A stretch of 64,000 nt of DNA from Salinibacterium sp. (GCA_015234465.1 JADGNA010000008.1:248001-312000); one strand, 5' to 3'. Shown: positions 9,801 to 18,439, counted from the stretch's first letter. Notes: a model not told the origin generated them from the letters alone. Numbers and translations are program-made.

Positions 9801-9884
9801 GTCCTGAATTGGGAGAGCCCAGTCCTGAATTGTGAAAGACCGGTCCTGAATTGGGAAAGGGAACTCCTGAGTTAGGAGAGGGGG
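9801..9884. repeat. 21-bp tandem repeat, four units, between eno and hisS
   Basis: Units start at 9801, 9822, 9843 and 9864 with exact 21-bp spacing. The core is GTCCTGAATTGGGA in the first three units (one substitution), while the fourth, CTCCTGAGTTAGGA, overlaps the hisS stop codon. A further inverted CTCAGGA is at 9781. The period is a multiple of three, so translation past the hisS TAA would give three LSQFRTG-like heptads before a TGA. Confidence 0.85.
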
Positions 9885-11101
9885 CGGAGCTCGAGGGTTG
9901 CGGCATCCGTCTCGGCGTTGACGAAGGCGAAGCGACTGAAGCCCTCCGCCGCGAGCCGCTCGAGGGTGGCCTTCGTGTTCTTGGGCCGGCGCTCGAGGCG
10001 CACCCGGTGTCCCCGGCCCACGAGGGCGGTCTTGAGCGCGACGAGCTGGCTCGCCGACGCATCCTTGTCGTGGAGGAGCGCGACCGCGTCAGCGCCCTCG
10101 GCGTCGGGGAGGTCGACGAGATCCACGAGGCGCTCGAAGCCGAGGGAGAACCCGGTGGCCGGGACATCCGTGCCAAGGAAGCGGCCGATCATGCCGTCGT
10201 AGCGACCGCCGCCACCGAGCGAATAGCCGAGCGAGGGGTGCGCGACCTCGAAGATCGTGCCGGTGTAGTAGCCCATGCCGCGCACGAGGGTCGGGTCGAA
10301 GACGAGCTCCGCGCTCGGCACGGCCGCGCGCAGGTCGAGGAGCGCCTGGTAGGCCTCCGCGTCGAGCCATTCGGGCGCGTCGTCGAGGAGGCCCCAGCCG
10401 GATGCCCCGAGTGCGGCCGCGAGGCCCTCGGTCGCGATGCCATGCTCCGCGAGCTCTGCGGCGACACCCTCCGGGCCGATCTTGTCGAGCTTGTCGATCG
10501 TGATGAGGGCGCGCTCGTGCAGTTCAGCCGGCACATTCCAGTGCGTGAGCAGGCCGGTGAGGATGCGACGGTCGTTGATGCGGATGCTGCATCCCTCGAG
10601 CCCCAGGGCATCGAGTGCCGCGGTCGTCGCCGTGATGAGCTCGATCTCCGCGAGAGGGCCGGCCTCACCGATGATGTCGATGTCGCACTGCACGAACTGG
10701 CGGAAGCGCCCCTTCTGCGGGCGCTCGGCACGCCACACGGGCGCGATCTGGATCGCGCGGAACACCGTCGACAGCTCGGCGCGGTGCGTCGCATAGAAGC
10801 GCGCGAGCGGCACCGTCAGGTCGAAGCGCAGCCCGAGGTCGGTCAGGTCGAGGGCGTCGGATGCCGCGGCGAAGTCCTCGCTCGTGAGCCCACGCTTGAG
10901 GATTCCGAAGGCCAACTTCTCGTTGTCGCCGCCGAGGCCCGAGTGCAGGCGCGCACTGTCCTCCACGACCGGGGTTTCGATCTCATCGAAGCCGTGGGAA
11001 CGGTAGACGTTGCGGATGACGCCGAGCACACGCTCGCGTCGCGCCTTCTCGGCGGGGAGGAAGTCGCGCATGCCGCGGGGAGGATTGACGGGAGAAGCCA
11101 T
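9872..11101 (-). CDS. hisS: histidyl-tRNA synthetase
   Basis: A 409-residue class II aminoacyl-tRNA synthetase that charges tRNA-His. Motif-type segments seen are PPRGMRDFLP at the start, the motif 2 region FRQFVQCDIDIIG (about 120), the histidine-binding YYTGTIFEV (about 272) and GGGRYDGMIG (about 293), plus a C-terminal anticodon-binding domain with RVRLERRPKNTKATLERL. The ATG at 11101 is chosen over upstream frames because MASPVNPPRGMRDF is the conserved N-terminus and CAGAAT lies at -10 spacing. AGGAGG directly abuts the ATG, too close to act as a Shine-Dalgarno. The stop codon falls inside a 21-bp tandem repeat. Confidence 0.96.
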   Translation of the reverse strand: MASPVNPPRGMRDFLPAEKARRERVLGVIRNVYRSHGFDEIETPVVEDSARLHSGLGGDNEKLAFGILKRGLTSEDFAAASDALDLTDLGLRFDLTVPLARFYATHRAELSTVFRAIQIAPVWRAERPQKGRFRQFVQCDIDIIGEAGPLAEIELITATTAALDALGLEGCSIRINDRRILTGLLTHWNVPAELHERALITIDKLDKIGPEGVAAELAEHGIATEGLAAALGASGWGLLDDAPEWLDAEAYQALLDLRAAVPSAELVFDPTLVRGMGYYTGTIFEVAHPSLGYSLGGGGRYDGMIGRFLGTDVPATGFSLGFERLVDLVDLPDAEGADAVALLHDKDASASQLVALKTALVGRGHRVRLERRPKNTKATLERLAAEGFSRFAFVNAETDAATLELRPLS

Positions 11102-11124
11102 CCTCCTATTCTGGCAGGCGACCC

Positions 11125-11736
11125 CTACTCGCCCGTGCGACCGTCGGCGAGCGCCAGGGCCGCCTGCAGACGCGCGCGGGACTGCTCGATGAAGCGGCGG
11201 AATGAGCGCGTCGCGCTCTCGGGGTCGCGATGCACGATGAGGTCGTATTGAAGCCCCATGACGGTGTCGACCGCGAGGCGTGACTCCGCCTCGGCCTCCT
11301 CGTCGCTGAAGCCCATGTCGAGCAGCACATCGCGGCCGAGTTTCTGCCACTCCGTGAAGGTCGTGCGCGTATGGGTGTGCCCGCGGTCGTGCGCTTCCAG
11401 CAGTGCGGCCTCGAACTCGAGCCGGAGGAGCCTGATGTTGCGCTCCTGCACGGCCCACTCCCACGAGCGTTCGAGACCCGCCACATAGGTCTCAACCGTG
11501 GCCGGTCGCTCCTTGACCTTGGCCAGAACGGGGTGCGATCGCTGCGAGATGGCGCGGACGATCTCGCTCAGGAGTTCGTCGCGCGAGCCGAAGTGATAGA
11601 CGAGCGTGAAGGTGCTCACCCCGAGCGCACTGGCCAGCGGCCGCAGCGACAGGCTCGACAGCGGCTTGTCGAGCAGGTAGTCGAGGATCTGCTCGAGCAA
11701 GGCGGGCTTGCGTGCGGGATCCGGCCGTCGAGACAT
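11125..11736 (-). CDS. TetR family transcriptional regulator
   Basis: A 203-residue regulator. The N-terminal helix-turn-helix spans about residues 10-55, with SLRPLASALGVSTFTLVYHFGSRDELL matching the TetR DNA-binding domain, followed by an all-helical ligand-binding region rich in charged residues. The inducer and targets are unknown. I use the ATG at 11736 (MSRRPDPARK); TAGGGT lies 7 nt upstream, so the mRNA is probably leaderless. Neighbours are hisS (23 nt downstream) and ferritin (upstream), neither an obvious target. Confidence 0.88.
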   Translation of the reverse strand: MSRRPDPARKPALLEQILDYLLDKPLSSLSLRPLASALGVSTFTLVYHFGSRDELLSEIVRAISQRSHPVLAKVKERPATVETYVAGLERSWEWAVQERNIRLLRLEFEAALLEAHDRGHTHTRTTFTEWQKLGRDVLLDMGFSDEEAEAESRLAVDTVMGLQYDLIVHRDPESATRSFRRFIEQSRARLQAALALADGRTGE

Positions 11737-11743
11737 GCCCGCA

Positions 11744-11749
11744 ACCCTA
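11744..11749 (-). promoter_or_regulatory. -10-like hexamer of the TetR gene
   Basis: TAGGGT on the minus strand, 7 nt before the ATG at 11736; no Shine-Dalgarno. Confidence 0.5.
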
Positions 11750-11773
11750 CAACGAGAAGAACTCGGTTTTCGC

Positions 11774-12304
11774 CTAGACCGCTCCGCCTGCGGCTTCCGG
11801 GGCGTTGGGGTCGTGACCGCCGTCACCGATCGACTCGCGTGCGAGGTAGTTCTCGACGTCGAAGAGGTTCTCTGCACGCTCCATGATCGTGAGGAGCGTG
11901 CTCATCGACGCGACCTCCTCGACCTGCTCCTTGAGGAACCAGAGCATGAACTGCTCACCGAGGGCATCGGTCTCGGCACGGGCGGCCGCGAAGAGGGCCT
12001 CGATCTGCTGCGTGACCCGCTTCTCCTGCGCGAGGGCAAGGGCGATGGGCTCGCGCTCATCGACGAAGGAGTTCTGCACTGCCGAGACCCCGGGGATGAC
12101 GACGCCCATGTCCCGGTCGAGCCGGTAGCGCACGATCATCATGGCGTGGTTGCGCTCCTCGAGCGCCTGGCTGTAGAAGTGCTTGGCCAGTTGGGGCAGG
12201 TCGCGCTCGTCGAACCAGACGGCGATCGCGATGTACTGCTGGGCGGCGTCGAACTCGTGGCCCACCTGCTCGGCGAGAAGCTGGTCGAAGGATGCTGTCG
12301 TCAT
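11774..12304 (-). CDS. non-heme ferritin (iron storage)
   Basis: A 176-residue ferritin resembling mycobacterial BfrB. It should oxidise Fe(II) and store the mineral in a 24-mer shell. Ferroxidase-type ligands are visible in helices A, B and C: EFDAAQQYIA (about 15), EERNHAM (about 47-53) and the helix with FLKEQVEEV (about 130-140). The acidic Ala/Gly-rich tail matches long actinobacterial ferritins. The ATG at 12304 is supported by TAGCGT 7 nt upstream. An IdeR-like half-box lies further upstream, in a position suiting activation. Confidence 0.93.
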   Translation of the reverse strand: MTTASFDQLLAEQVGHEFDAAQQYIAIAVWFDERDLPQLAKHFYSQALEERNHAMMIVRYRLDRDMGVVIPGVSAVQNSFVDEREPIALALAQEKRVTQQIEALFAAARAETDALGEQFMLWFLKEQVEEVASMSTLLTIMERAENLFDVENYLARESIGDGGHDPNAPEAAGGAV

Positions 12305-12311
12305 GCGGGAG

Positions 12312-12317
12312 ACGCTA
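12312..12317 (-). promoter_or_regulatory. -10-like hexamer of the ferritin gene
   Basis: TAGCGT on the minus strand, 7 nt upstream of the ferritin ATG; no Shine-Dalgarno, so probably leaderless. Confidence 0.5.
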
Positions 12318-12343
12318 CTCCGCCACGGGCGCGAGCGCATCGA

Positions 12344-12360
12344 AGGTTAGGCATGCCAAC
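12344..12360. promoter_or_regulatory. possible IdeR/DtxR iron box upstream of ferritin
   Basis: AGGTTAGGCATGCCAAC matches the first half (AGGTTAGGC) of the IdeR consensus exactly; the second half is degenerate. It lies just upstream of the predicted -35 region, where mycobacterial IdeR binds to activate bfrB. The core GGCATGCC recurs at 12377. Confidence 0.35.
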
Positions 12361-12376
12361 AGCGAAGTGAGGGCAG

Positions 12377-12535
12377 GCATGCCATGCTTCACGCTCGTAA
12401 TGCATAACGAGCGTGTGCTGTTTCCTGTAGAGTTGAGGTGGCATGCAACGCCACACAGACATGGCCGAATGATCGGGTAAATCTTCGGCCAGCGCCCGGC
12501 ACCATTCGTTTCTGTTGTGAAATTTCCAACACAAA
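12377..12535. other. palindrome-rich, AT-richer intergenic island
   Basis: Four separate inverted repeats lie in about 160 bp: a 26-bp near-perfect palindrome (12390-12415), GTGGC/GCCAC (12438-12454), TGGCCGAA/TTCGGCCA (12462-12491) and TGTTG-GAAATTTC-CAACA (12513-12531). Base composition is visibly lower in GC than both flanks. No convincing ORF is present. It could be a structured RNA or a cluster of operators. Confidence 0.5.
12390..12415. repeat. 26-bp near-perfect palindrome
   Basis: Arms CACGCTCGT and ACGAGCGTG flank a centre AATGCATA; only one base pair breaks full two-fold symmetry. The size suits a dimeric regulator's operator or a stable hairpin. It lies about 85 bp upstream of the ferritin start. 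Confidence 0.7.
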
Positions 12536-12547
12536 CACGCCGGGCTG

Positions 12548-12578
12548 GTGCCCTTCCCGTTCGGGTCGGGAAGGGCAC
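12548..12578 (-). terminator. strong hairpin downstream of mazG
   Basis: GTGCCCTTCCCG and CGGGAAGGGCAC form a perfect 12-bp stem with a 7-nt loop, 12 nt past the mazG stop. There is no long T run, so termination may be L-shaped (actinobacterial type). It would also work in the opposite direction. Confidence 0.6.
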
Positions 12579-12589
12579 AACCCCCTCTC

Positions 12590-13252
12590 CTACCGGGTCG
12601 CCTCCGCCTCGCGAATCTCCGTCTGCAGCCCCCGGAGGGTAGCCCGCAGCGCGCGCTCCGAGTTCAGGCCGCGCGAGCGTGCCGACGCGACGATCGCGAG
12701 CAGCAGTCCGCCCAGCTCATCCTCCGACTCGACCGGGATGCCGGCGGGGGCATCGTCGAGCACGCCGACCTTCTGGGCGCGGCCGAGCAGCTTGTCGGCA
12801 AGGGCGAGCGAGGGCATCCCCTGCGGAATGCCGTCCAACACGCTCGTGCGGTGCGCCTTCTCCTTGGCCTTCATCTCGTCCCAGACCAGCACGACCTCAT
12901 CGGCGGTCTCGGCCAGCGCATCGCCGAAGACGTGCGGATGCCGCGCGACCATCTTCGCGCGGCTCCGCTCCGCGACATCCTCGATCGTGAAGGGCTCATC
13001 GGCCGCGTGCGCGGCGATGTCCGTGTGGAAGAGCACCTGGTAGAGCACGTCACCGAGCTCCTCGATGAGCTCCTCGCGCGTGCCAGCCTCGATGGCCTCG
13101 ACCAGCTCGTGCGTTTCCTCGATGAGGTACTGCACGAGCGACTCGTGCGTCTGCTCGGCATCCCAGGGGCATCCGCCCGGGCCGCGCAACTTCGCCATGA
13201 GGGCGATCAGTTCGTCGAGCTTCGGATGCTGCGGCACGGATGTCTCAGTCAT
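12590..13252 (-). CDS. mazG: MazG nucleoside triphosphate pyrophosphohydrolase
   Basis: A 220-residue house-cleaning enzyme that hydrolyses (d)NTPs to monophosphates. LRGPGGCPWDAEQTHESL (about residues 21-38), EETHELVEAIE (45-55) and EELIEELGDVLYQVLFH (about 61-77) form the Mg-binding EExxE...ExxD core. A second, shorter MazG-like region with VARHPHVFGD follows, while the C-terminal part lacks a clear second active site. The start is the ATG at 13252 with GAGGAT 6 nt upstream. It diverges from the CPBP gene and ends at a strong hairpin. Confidence 0.93.
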   Translation of the reverse strand: MTETSVPQHPKLDELIALMAKLRGPGGCPWDAEQTHESLVQYLIEETHELVEAIEAGTREELIEELGDVLYQVLFHTDIAAHAADEPFTIEDVAERSRAKMVARHPHVFGDALAETADEVVLVWDEMKAKEKAHRTSVLDGIPQGMPSLALADKLLGRAQKVGVLDDAPAGIPVESEDELGGLLLAIVASARSRGLNSERALRATLRGLQTEIREAEATR

Positions 13253-13333
13253 GCGCCCATCCTCGCATCCGCCGCACGGGGGATCCGTCACCCGGGGGAT
13301 CTGCCGCACGGGCGCAGCCGCGAGAATGGAGAC

Positions 13334-14095
13334 ATGCTCTCGCCCGACGATCCGCTGGCCCGGGTCGTTCTCGCGGTCGCGCTCCTCGGCCTGCTCGCCC
13401 TTCTCGTGGTGCGTGCGGCGCGCAAGGACCGCCGCGAGTACACGCGCTTCAAGCGCTACCGCACGACCCGGCGCCGGCAGGCGATGATGCGCAAGTGGCT
13501 CGTGGCGTCCTTTGTCGTGCACGGCGGCGCCGCCGTCATCATGCTGCTACTCGCATGGCAGCAGGTGCCGCTCATGCTTGCTGCGATCGAGGACCTCGCC
13601 GCCGTGCAGTGGTTGCGGGATGCGGCATCCGAGGGTCTCCTCAAGGGCTTCCTGATCGGCGCGATCAGCGCCCTGCTCGTGGCCTCGATCGCCCTGCTGC
13701 CGCTCGCCCGCGGGCAAGACGAGGTCGTCACGGTCGGCGACATCCACGCGCTCCTGCCGCGCAACCGGGGTGAGCTTCGCTACGGCGCGCTGCTCTCGAT
13801 CAACGCGGGCGTCGTCGAGGAGCTGCTGTTCCGGCTCGCGCTGCCGGCCGCCGTCTTCGGTGTCACGGGGAACATCGCCGCGGCGGTGCTGGGCAGCACG
13901 GCGATCTTTGCTGCCCTCCACCTCTACCAGGGCGCGTCCGGCGTCATCGGCTCCGCCATCATCGGCGCGCTCCTCATGGCGGTCTTCATCGGCACCGGCA
14001 GCATCCTCGTCGCAATCGCCGTACACGCCTTCATCGACCTGCGCTCACTCGTCGCGATCCCCATGATCGTGTACCGCGTGCACCGCAAGGCGTAG
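13334..14095 (+). CDS. CPBP family intramembrane metalloprotease
   Basis: A 253-residue polytopic membrane protein with about six to seven hydrophobic helices. The CPBP (Rce1/CAAX-protease-like) motifs are in the C-terminal half: EELLFR, then HLYQG and HAFID, giving the glutamates and histidines of the active site. A basic loop after the first helix (RAARKDRREYTRFKRYRTTR) is presumably cytosolic. Substrate unknown. The ATG is preceded at 6 nt by GAGAAT. It is monocistronic, between mazG and mfd. Confidence 0.85.
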   Translation: MLSPDDPLARVVLAVALLGLLALLVVRAARKDRREYTRFKRYRTTRRRQAMMRKWLVASFVVHGGAAVIMLLLAWQQVPLMLAAIEDLAAVQWLRDAASEGLLKGFLIGAISALLVASIALLPLARGQDEVVTVGDIHALLPRNRGELRYGALLSINAGVVEELLFRLALPAAVFGVTGNIAAAVLGSTAIFAALHLYQGASGVIGSAIIGALLMAVFIGTGSILVAIAVHAFIDLRSLVAIPMIVYRVHRKA

Positions 14096-14119
14096 CGCGG
14101 CGTCTCGACCCCGAGTGGC

Positions 14120-17100
14120 TCAGGCCTTCGACTCGACCGCCGCCTCGACCGGCTCCGGCTCCTTCGGCAGGAACTGGTCGAACAGCTGCCCGACCCACTC
14201 GATGAGCCCATCGTCGCTCAGCGCCTCGCCGCCCGCCTTCGGCAGCGGGATCACGACGGCACTGTTCTGGGTGAAGTAACGGCCACCCGGATACATCCGC
14301 TGCAGGCGCACCTGGAGCGAGTCGGGCAGCTCAAGCGGCGCGATGCGCAGGTTGGGGCCCATGACGACGACCTCGCTGAGGCCGGCCTTCTGGGCGCGCC
14401 GCCTGAGGCGCGACACCGCGACGAGCTGCAGCACGGATGGGGGAAGCTCGCCGTAGCGGTCGGCCAGTTCCTCGGCGACCGCGTCGATGGCATCCGTCGC
14501 CGCCTGCGGCGAACTTGCCGTCGACAGCTTCTGGTAGGCCTCGAGCCGCAGGCGCTCGCTCTCGACGTACTCCTCGGGTATACGTGCATCCACGGGAAGT
14601 TCGAGGCGCAGCTCCGTCGGTCCCTCCACGTCTTCACCGCGGAAGGCGCTCACGGCCTCGCCGATCATCCGGAGGTAGAGGTCGAAGCCGACACCGGCGA
14701 TGTGGCCAGACTGCTCGCCACCGAGGAGGTTGCCGGCGCCACGGATCTCGAGGTCCTTGAGCGCGACCTGCATGCCCGCACCCAGCTCGTTGTTGGCAGC
14801 GATCGTCGCGAGCCGGTCGTGAGCGACCTCGCCGAGGGGCTTGTCGGGGTCGTAGAGGAAGTAGGCGTAGGCCCGCTCGCGGCCACGACCGACCCGGCCG
14901 CGCAGCTGGTGCAGCTGCGAGAGGCCGTACTTGTCGGCCCGGTCGATGATGAGGGTGTTGGCGTTCGAGACGTCGAGGCCCGTCTCGATAATGGTCGTCG
15001 AGACGAGCACGTCGAACTTGCGCTCCCAGAAGTCGACCATGACCTGCTCGAGCTGGCCCTCGCCGAGCTTGCCGTGGGCGACCGCGATGCGGGCCTCTGG
15101 CACCAGCTCGGCAAGCTGGCTCGCGACCCGGTTGATGCTCGAGACGCGGTTGTGCACGAAGAACACCTGGCCCTCGCGCAGCAGTTCGCGCCGGATCGCC
15201 GCCGCCACCTGCTTCTCGCTGTAGGGGCCAACGAAGGTGAGGATCGGATGCCGGTCTTCCGGCGGCGTCGCGAGGGTCGACATCTCGCGGATGCCCGTGA
15301 CGGCCATCTCGAGCGTGCGCGGGATCGGCGTGGCACTCATCGCAAGGATGTCGACGTTGGTCTTGAGCTTCTTGAGCGCATCCTTGTGCTCGACACCGAA
15401 GCGCTGCTCCTCGTCGACGATTACAAGCCCGAGGTCTCTGAACGCGATCTCCTTCGACAGGAGACGGTGCGTGCCGATGACGACATCGACCGTGCCATCC
15501 GCGAGGCCCGCGATGACCTCCTTCGCCTCCTTGTCGCTCTGGAAGCGACTGAGGCCGCGCAGGTGGATGGGGAACCCCGCGAAGCGCTCCGCAAAGGTCT
15601 CCATGTGCTGCTTCACGAGCAGCGTCGTCGGCACGAGCATCGCGACCTGCTTGCCGTCTTGCACTGCCTTGAAGGCGGCACGGACGGCAACCTCGGTCTT
15701 GCCGTAGCCCACGTCGCCCGCGACGAGGCGATCCATGGGAATCGGCTTCTCCATGTCGGCCTTGATCTCGTCGATCGTCGTCAACTGGTCGGGCGTCTCG
15801 GCGAAGGGGAAGGCATCCTCGAACTCGCGCTGCCACGGGCTGTCTGGGCCGAAGGCGTGGCCCTTGCTCTGCTGGCGGGCCGAGTAGAGCTTGACGAGCT
15901 CGACCGCGATGTCGCGCACCGCCTTGCGGGCCTTGCCCTTCGCCGCCGCCCAGTCGCTGCCGCCCATCTTGCTGAGCTGGGGCGCCTCGCCGCCCACGTA
16001 GCGGGAGACGAGGTCGAGCTGGTCGGTCGGCACGTAGAGCTTGTCGCCCGGGTAGCCGCGCTTCGAGGGGGCGTATTCGATCAGCAGGAACTCGCGCGTC
16101 GTCTTGACGGCGTTGCGCCCGCCGCTCGAGACCTCACGGCGCACGAGCTCCAGGAACTTTCCGATGCCGTGCGTCTGGTGCACGATGTAGTCCCCCGCCT
16201 TGAGCTGCAGCGGGTCGACCACGTTGCGACGCCTCGTCGCGAGCTTCTTGACCTGGCGGGACTCGTAGCCGACCGCGCGACCGAAGAACTCGGTCTCACT
16301 GAAGAGGGCGAGACGGATGTCGGGCACCTCGAAGCCGGCTTCGACCGCGCCCGTCGCGACATAGGCGACGCCCGGCTCGAAGACACCGTCCTCGGGCAGG
16401 TCGTCGACGACGCGCGCGGCAAGCCCGTGCTCCCCCAGCGCCTCGGCCGCCCGCTCCACGAGCCCGTGCCCCTGCGCCGTGATGACGACCGACCAGCCCT
16501 GCTTCAGCCGGTCCCCGACATGCGCGATCGCGCCATCCGCGTTGCCCGTGAAGCTCGGCGCGGCATCCGCCTCGATGCGCACATAATCGCCCGCCGCCTC
16601 GACCATCTCGCTGATGGCATCCGCACCCTCTGCGCCGTCTGCCGCGTAGGAGGCAGCGCCACTGTCGAAGGCACTGAGCGTCCACCAGGGTCGCTCGCCC
16701 GCCGCGTCGCGCAGCTGCCGCAGGGTCAGGAAGTCTCCCGCGCCGAGATCAATGGGTGCCTCGGCGCCCGCCGTCGCGGCGTTCCAGGCGGCGTCGAGGA
16801 ACTCCCGGTTCGTCTCGAGGAGCGACGTCGCGCGCGTCGCGACCCGCTCGGGCGAGATGACCGCGACCGCGGCGTCCTCGGGCAGGTAGTGGGTGAAGGG
16901 CACCAGGCGCTCGAGCAGTGCGGGCGCGAGCGACTCCATGCCGTCGACAGGGATGCCGTCGGCGATCTTCGCGAGCATGGTCGAGAGTCCCGGGAACTCG
17001 TGCAGCATCTCGGTGGCGCGCTGCCGCACCGACTCGCTGAGCAGGAGCTCGCGGCACGGGGGCAGGTCGACGCGCTCGACCGCATCCGGCAGCGAACGCT

Positions 17101-17758
17101 GGTCGGCGACGGAGAACTGACGGATCTCCTCCGCCTCGTCACCGAAGAACTCGATGCGAAGCGGATGCTCGGCCGCCGGCGGGAACACGTCGAGGATCCC
17201 GCCGCGCACCGCGAACTCGCCGCGCCGCGTGACCATGTCCACCCGCGAGTAGGCGAGGTCGACGAGGCGACGCTGGATCTCGGCGAGCTCGTAGCCCCGG
17301 CCCCTCGCCGTGATCGTGAGGGACTCGAGGGAAGTCAGGTTGTCGGCGATCGGCTGGATCGCTGCGCGCACGCTCGCGATGACCACGAGCGAACCACCCT
17401 TGGGGTCGCGGGCGGCATCCCACTCCGCGATGCGGCGCAGCGCCTCGATGCGGCGCCCGACCGTCTCGGTCGAGGGGCTGAGGCGCTCGTGCGGAAGGGT
17501 CTCCCACGCGGGGAACTGCAGCACGGTCGCCGAGGGCGAGTTGGTCGAGATCGCGGATGTGAGCGCGTCGGCCTCGCGGCCGGTCGCGACGATCGCGAGC
17601 AGTGCGGCGGGCGGCGTGCGACGCGAGAGCAGCCCGGCGAGGAGAGGCGCCCGGAGGCCCTCGACGAGCGAGAAGTCGGCATCACGCGACGCATAGCGAA
17701 GGGCGTCGTCGAACGATTGGGCGCGCGAAAGCGCAGTAGCCAAGCCCTGGAGGATCAC
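14120..17758 (-). CDS. mfd: transcription-repair coupling factor Mfd
   Basis: A 1212-residue SF2 translocase that removes RNA polymerase stalled at lesions and recruits UvrA. In order: the UvrB-like N-terminal region (about 1-400), the CarD-like RNAP-interaction domain (KAGDYIVHQTHGIGKFLEL, about 510), the helicase core with Walker A GDVGYGKTE (about 670), DEEQRFG (about 765) and the SATPIPRT motif, the TRG-type region with GRVGRGRERAYAY, and the C-terminal domain. Full length and intact. The GTG at 17758 has TAAGCT 6 nt upstream and gives the conserved N-terminus. It lies downstream of pth. Confidence 0.97.
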   Translation of the reverse strand: MILQGLATALSRAQSFDDALRYASRDADFSLVEGLRAPLLAGLLSRRTPPAALLAIVATGREADALTSAISTNSPSATVLQFPAWETLPHERLSPSTETVGRRIEALRRIAEWDAARDPKGGSLVVIASVRAAIQPIADNLTSLESLTITARGRGYELAEIQRRLVDLAYSRVDMVTRRGEFAVRGGILDVFPPAAEHPLRIEFFGDEAEEIRQFSVADQRSLPDAVERVDLPPCRELLLSESVRQRATEMLHEFPGLSTMLAKIADGIPVDGMESLAPALLERLVPFTHYLPEDAAVAVISPERVATRATSLLETNREFLDAAWNAATAGAEAPIDLGAGDFLTLRQLRDAAGERPWWTLSAFDSGAASYAADGAEGADAISEMVEAAGDYVRIEADAAPSFTGNADGAIAHVGDRLKQGWSVVITAQGHGLVERAAEALGEHGLAARVVDDLPEDGVFEPGVAYVATGAVEAGFEVPDIRLALFSETEFFGRAVGYESRQVKKLATRRRNVVDPLQLKAGDYIVHQTHGIGKFLELVRREVSSGGRNAVKTTREFLLIEYAPSKRGYPGDKLYVPTDQLDLVSRYVGGEAPQLSKMGGSDWAAAKGKARKAVRDIAVELVKLYSARQQSKGHAFGPDSPWQREFEDAFPFAETPDQLTTIDEIKADMEKPIPMDRLVAGDVGYGKTEVAVRAAFKAVQDGKQVAMLVPTTLLVKQHMETFAERFAGFPIHLRGLSRFQSDKEAKEVIAGLADGTVDVVIGTHRLLSKEIAFRDLGLVIVDEEQRFGVEHKDALKKLKTNVDILAMSATPIPRTLEMAVTGIREMSTLATPPEDRHPILTFVGPYSEKQVAAAIRRELLREGQVFFVHNRVSSINRVASQLAELVPEARIAVAHGKLGEGQLEQVMVDFWERKFDVLVSTTIIETGLDVSNANTLIIDRADKYGLSQLHQLRGRVGRGRERAYAYFLYDPDKPLGEVAHDRLATIAANNELGAGMQVALKDLEIRGAGNLLGGEQSGHIAGVGFDLYLRMIGEAVSAFRGEDVEGPTELRLELPVDARIPEEYVESERLRLEAYQKLSTASSPQAATDAIDAVAEELADRYGELPPSVLQLVAVSRLRRRAQKAGLSEVVVMGPNLRIAPLELPDSLQVRLQRMYPGGRYFTQNSAVVIPLPKAGGEALSDDGLIEWVGQLFDQFLPKEPEPVEAAVESKA

Positions 17759-17764
17759 CGGACA

Positions 17765-17770
17765 AGCTTA
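17765..17770 (-). promoter_or_regulatory. -10-like hexamer of mfd
   Basis: TAAGCT on the minus strand, 6 nt upstream of the mfd GTG; no Shine-Dalgarno. Confidence 0.5.
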
Positions 17771-17800
17771 CGGTGAGCCGCTGACAGCGGGCTTCGTGGG

Positions 17801-18403
17801 TTATGAAGGCGCGTGGAAGCGCTGCTGCGCTGTCGTGAGCCCGTCTGTCGCGAGTGACTCGACGGCATCCGCGGCATCCGCCAGCAGGTTCGGCAGCACC
17901 GAGCGCTCAGTCGACCCGAAGTCGCGCAGCACGAAGTCGGCCGCGGGCTGGCGACCGGGCGGCCGACCGATGCCGACCCGCACACGGAGGAACTCGGGAG
18001 TGCCGATGGCCGACATGATGTCACGAAGCCCGTTGTGGCCGCCGTGGCCGCCGCCACGCTTGAGACGCACCGAGTCGAAGGGGATGTCGAGCTCGTCGTG
18101 CACCACGATGAGTCGCTCGGCGGGGATCTTATAGAAGCGAAGCAGGGCGGCAACGGGGCCGCCCGAGAGGTTCATGAAGCTGTTGGGCTTGGCCAGCACG
18201 AGGCGCGGACCATCGATGCCGGTGCGAGCCTCAGCGACCATGGCATTCGCTTTGTGGGAGCGGAACGAGGCCGAGCGCCGGTCCGCAAGTTCGGCGAGCA
18301 CCATCTGGCCCACATTGTGGCGGTTGCCCGCATAGTCGGCGCCCGGATTGCCCAGGCCGACAACGAGCCACTGGACGCCACCCTCTTCGGGGGCGGCGTC
18401 CAG
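17801..18403 (-). CDS. pth: peptidyl-tRNA hydrolase (start codon unclear)
   Basis: Pth recycles peptidyl-tRNA released during translation. The product has [21 protein letters not shown], with catalytic His and Asn, then [37 protein letters not shown] and the usual C-terminus. The conserved N-terminus [10 protein letters not shown] is in frame back to a TAA at 18440-18442 (the rplY stop), yet no ATG, GTG or TTG occurs in between. I tentatively use the CTG at 18403, giving 200 residues. A GTG at 18381 in another frame (MASS... style) could be the real start if one base is missing. Either a rare start or an indel is implied. Confidence 0.85.
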   Translation of the reverse strand: MDAAPEEGGVQWLVVGLGNPGADYAGNRHNVGQMVLAELADRRSASFRSHKANAMVAEARTGIDGPRLVLAKPNSFMNLSGGPVAALLRFYKIPAERLIVVHDELDIPFDSVRLKRGGGHGGHNGLRDIMSAIGTPEFLRVRVGIGRPPGRQPAADFVLRDFGSTERSVLPNLLADAADAVESLATDGLTTAQQRFHAPS

Positions 18404-18439
18404 CGGCTTCGTGCGTGTGAAGAGGCCTATCTCAGCGCC

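Noticed and set aside
9801-9884. CRISPR-like array
   Set aside because: Repeats are directly adjacent with no spacers and only 21 bp long, so they form a tandem repeat.
12292-12578. Small open frames in the palindrome-rich island
   Set aside because: They have atypical composition, poor starts and no recognisable domains; the interval is better read as non-coding.
14702-17776. A 1024-codon open frame antisense to mfd
   Set aside because: It mirrors mfd codons on a GC-rich strand and has low-complexity, Arg/Ala/Glu/Asp-rich content with no domains; long antisense frames are common in high-GC DNA.
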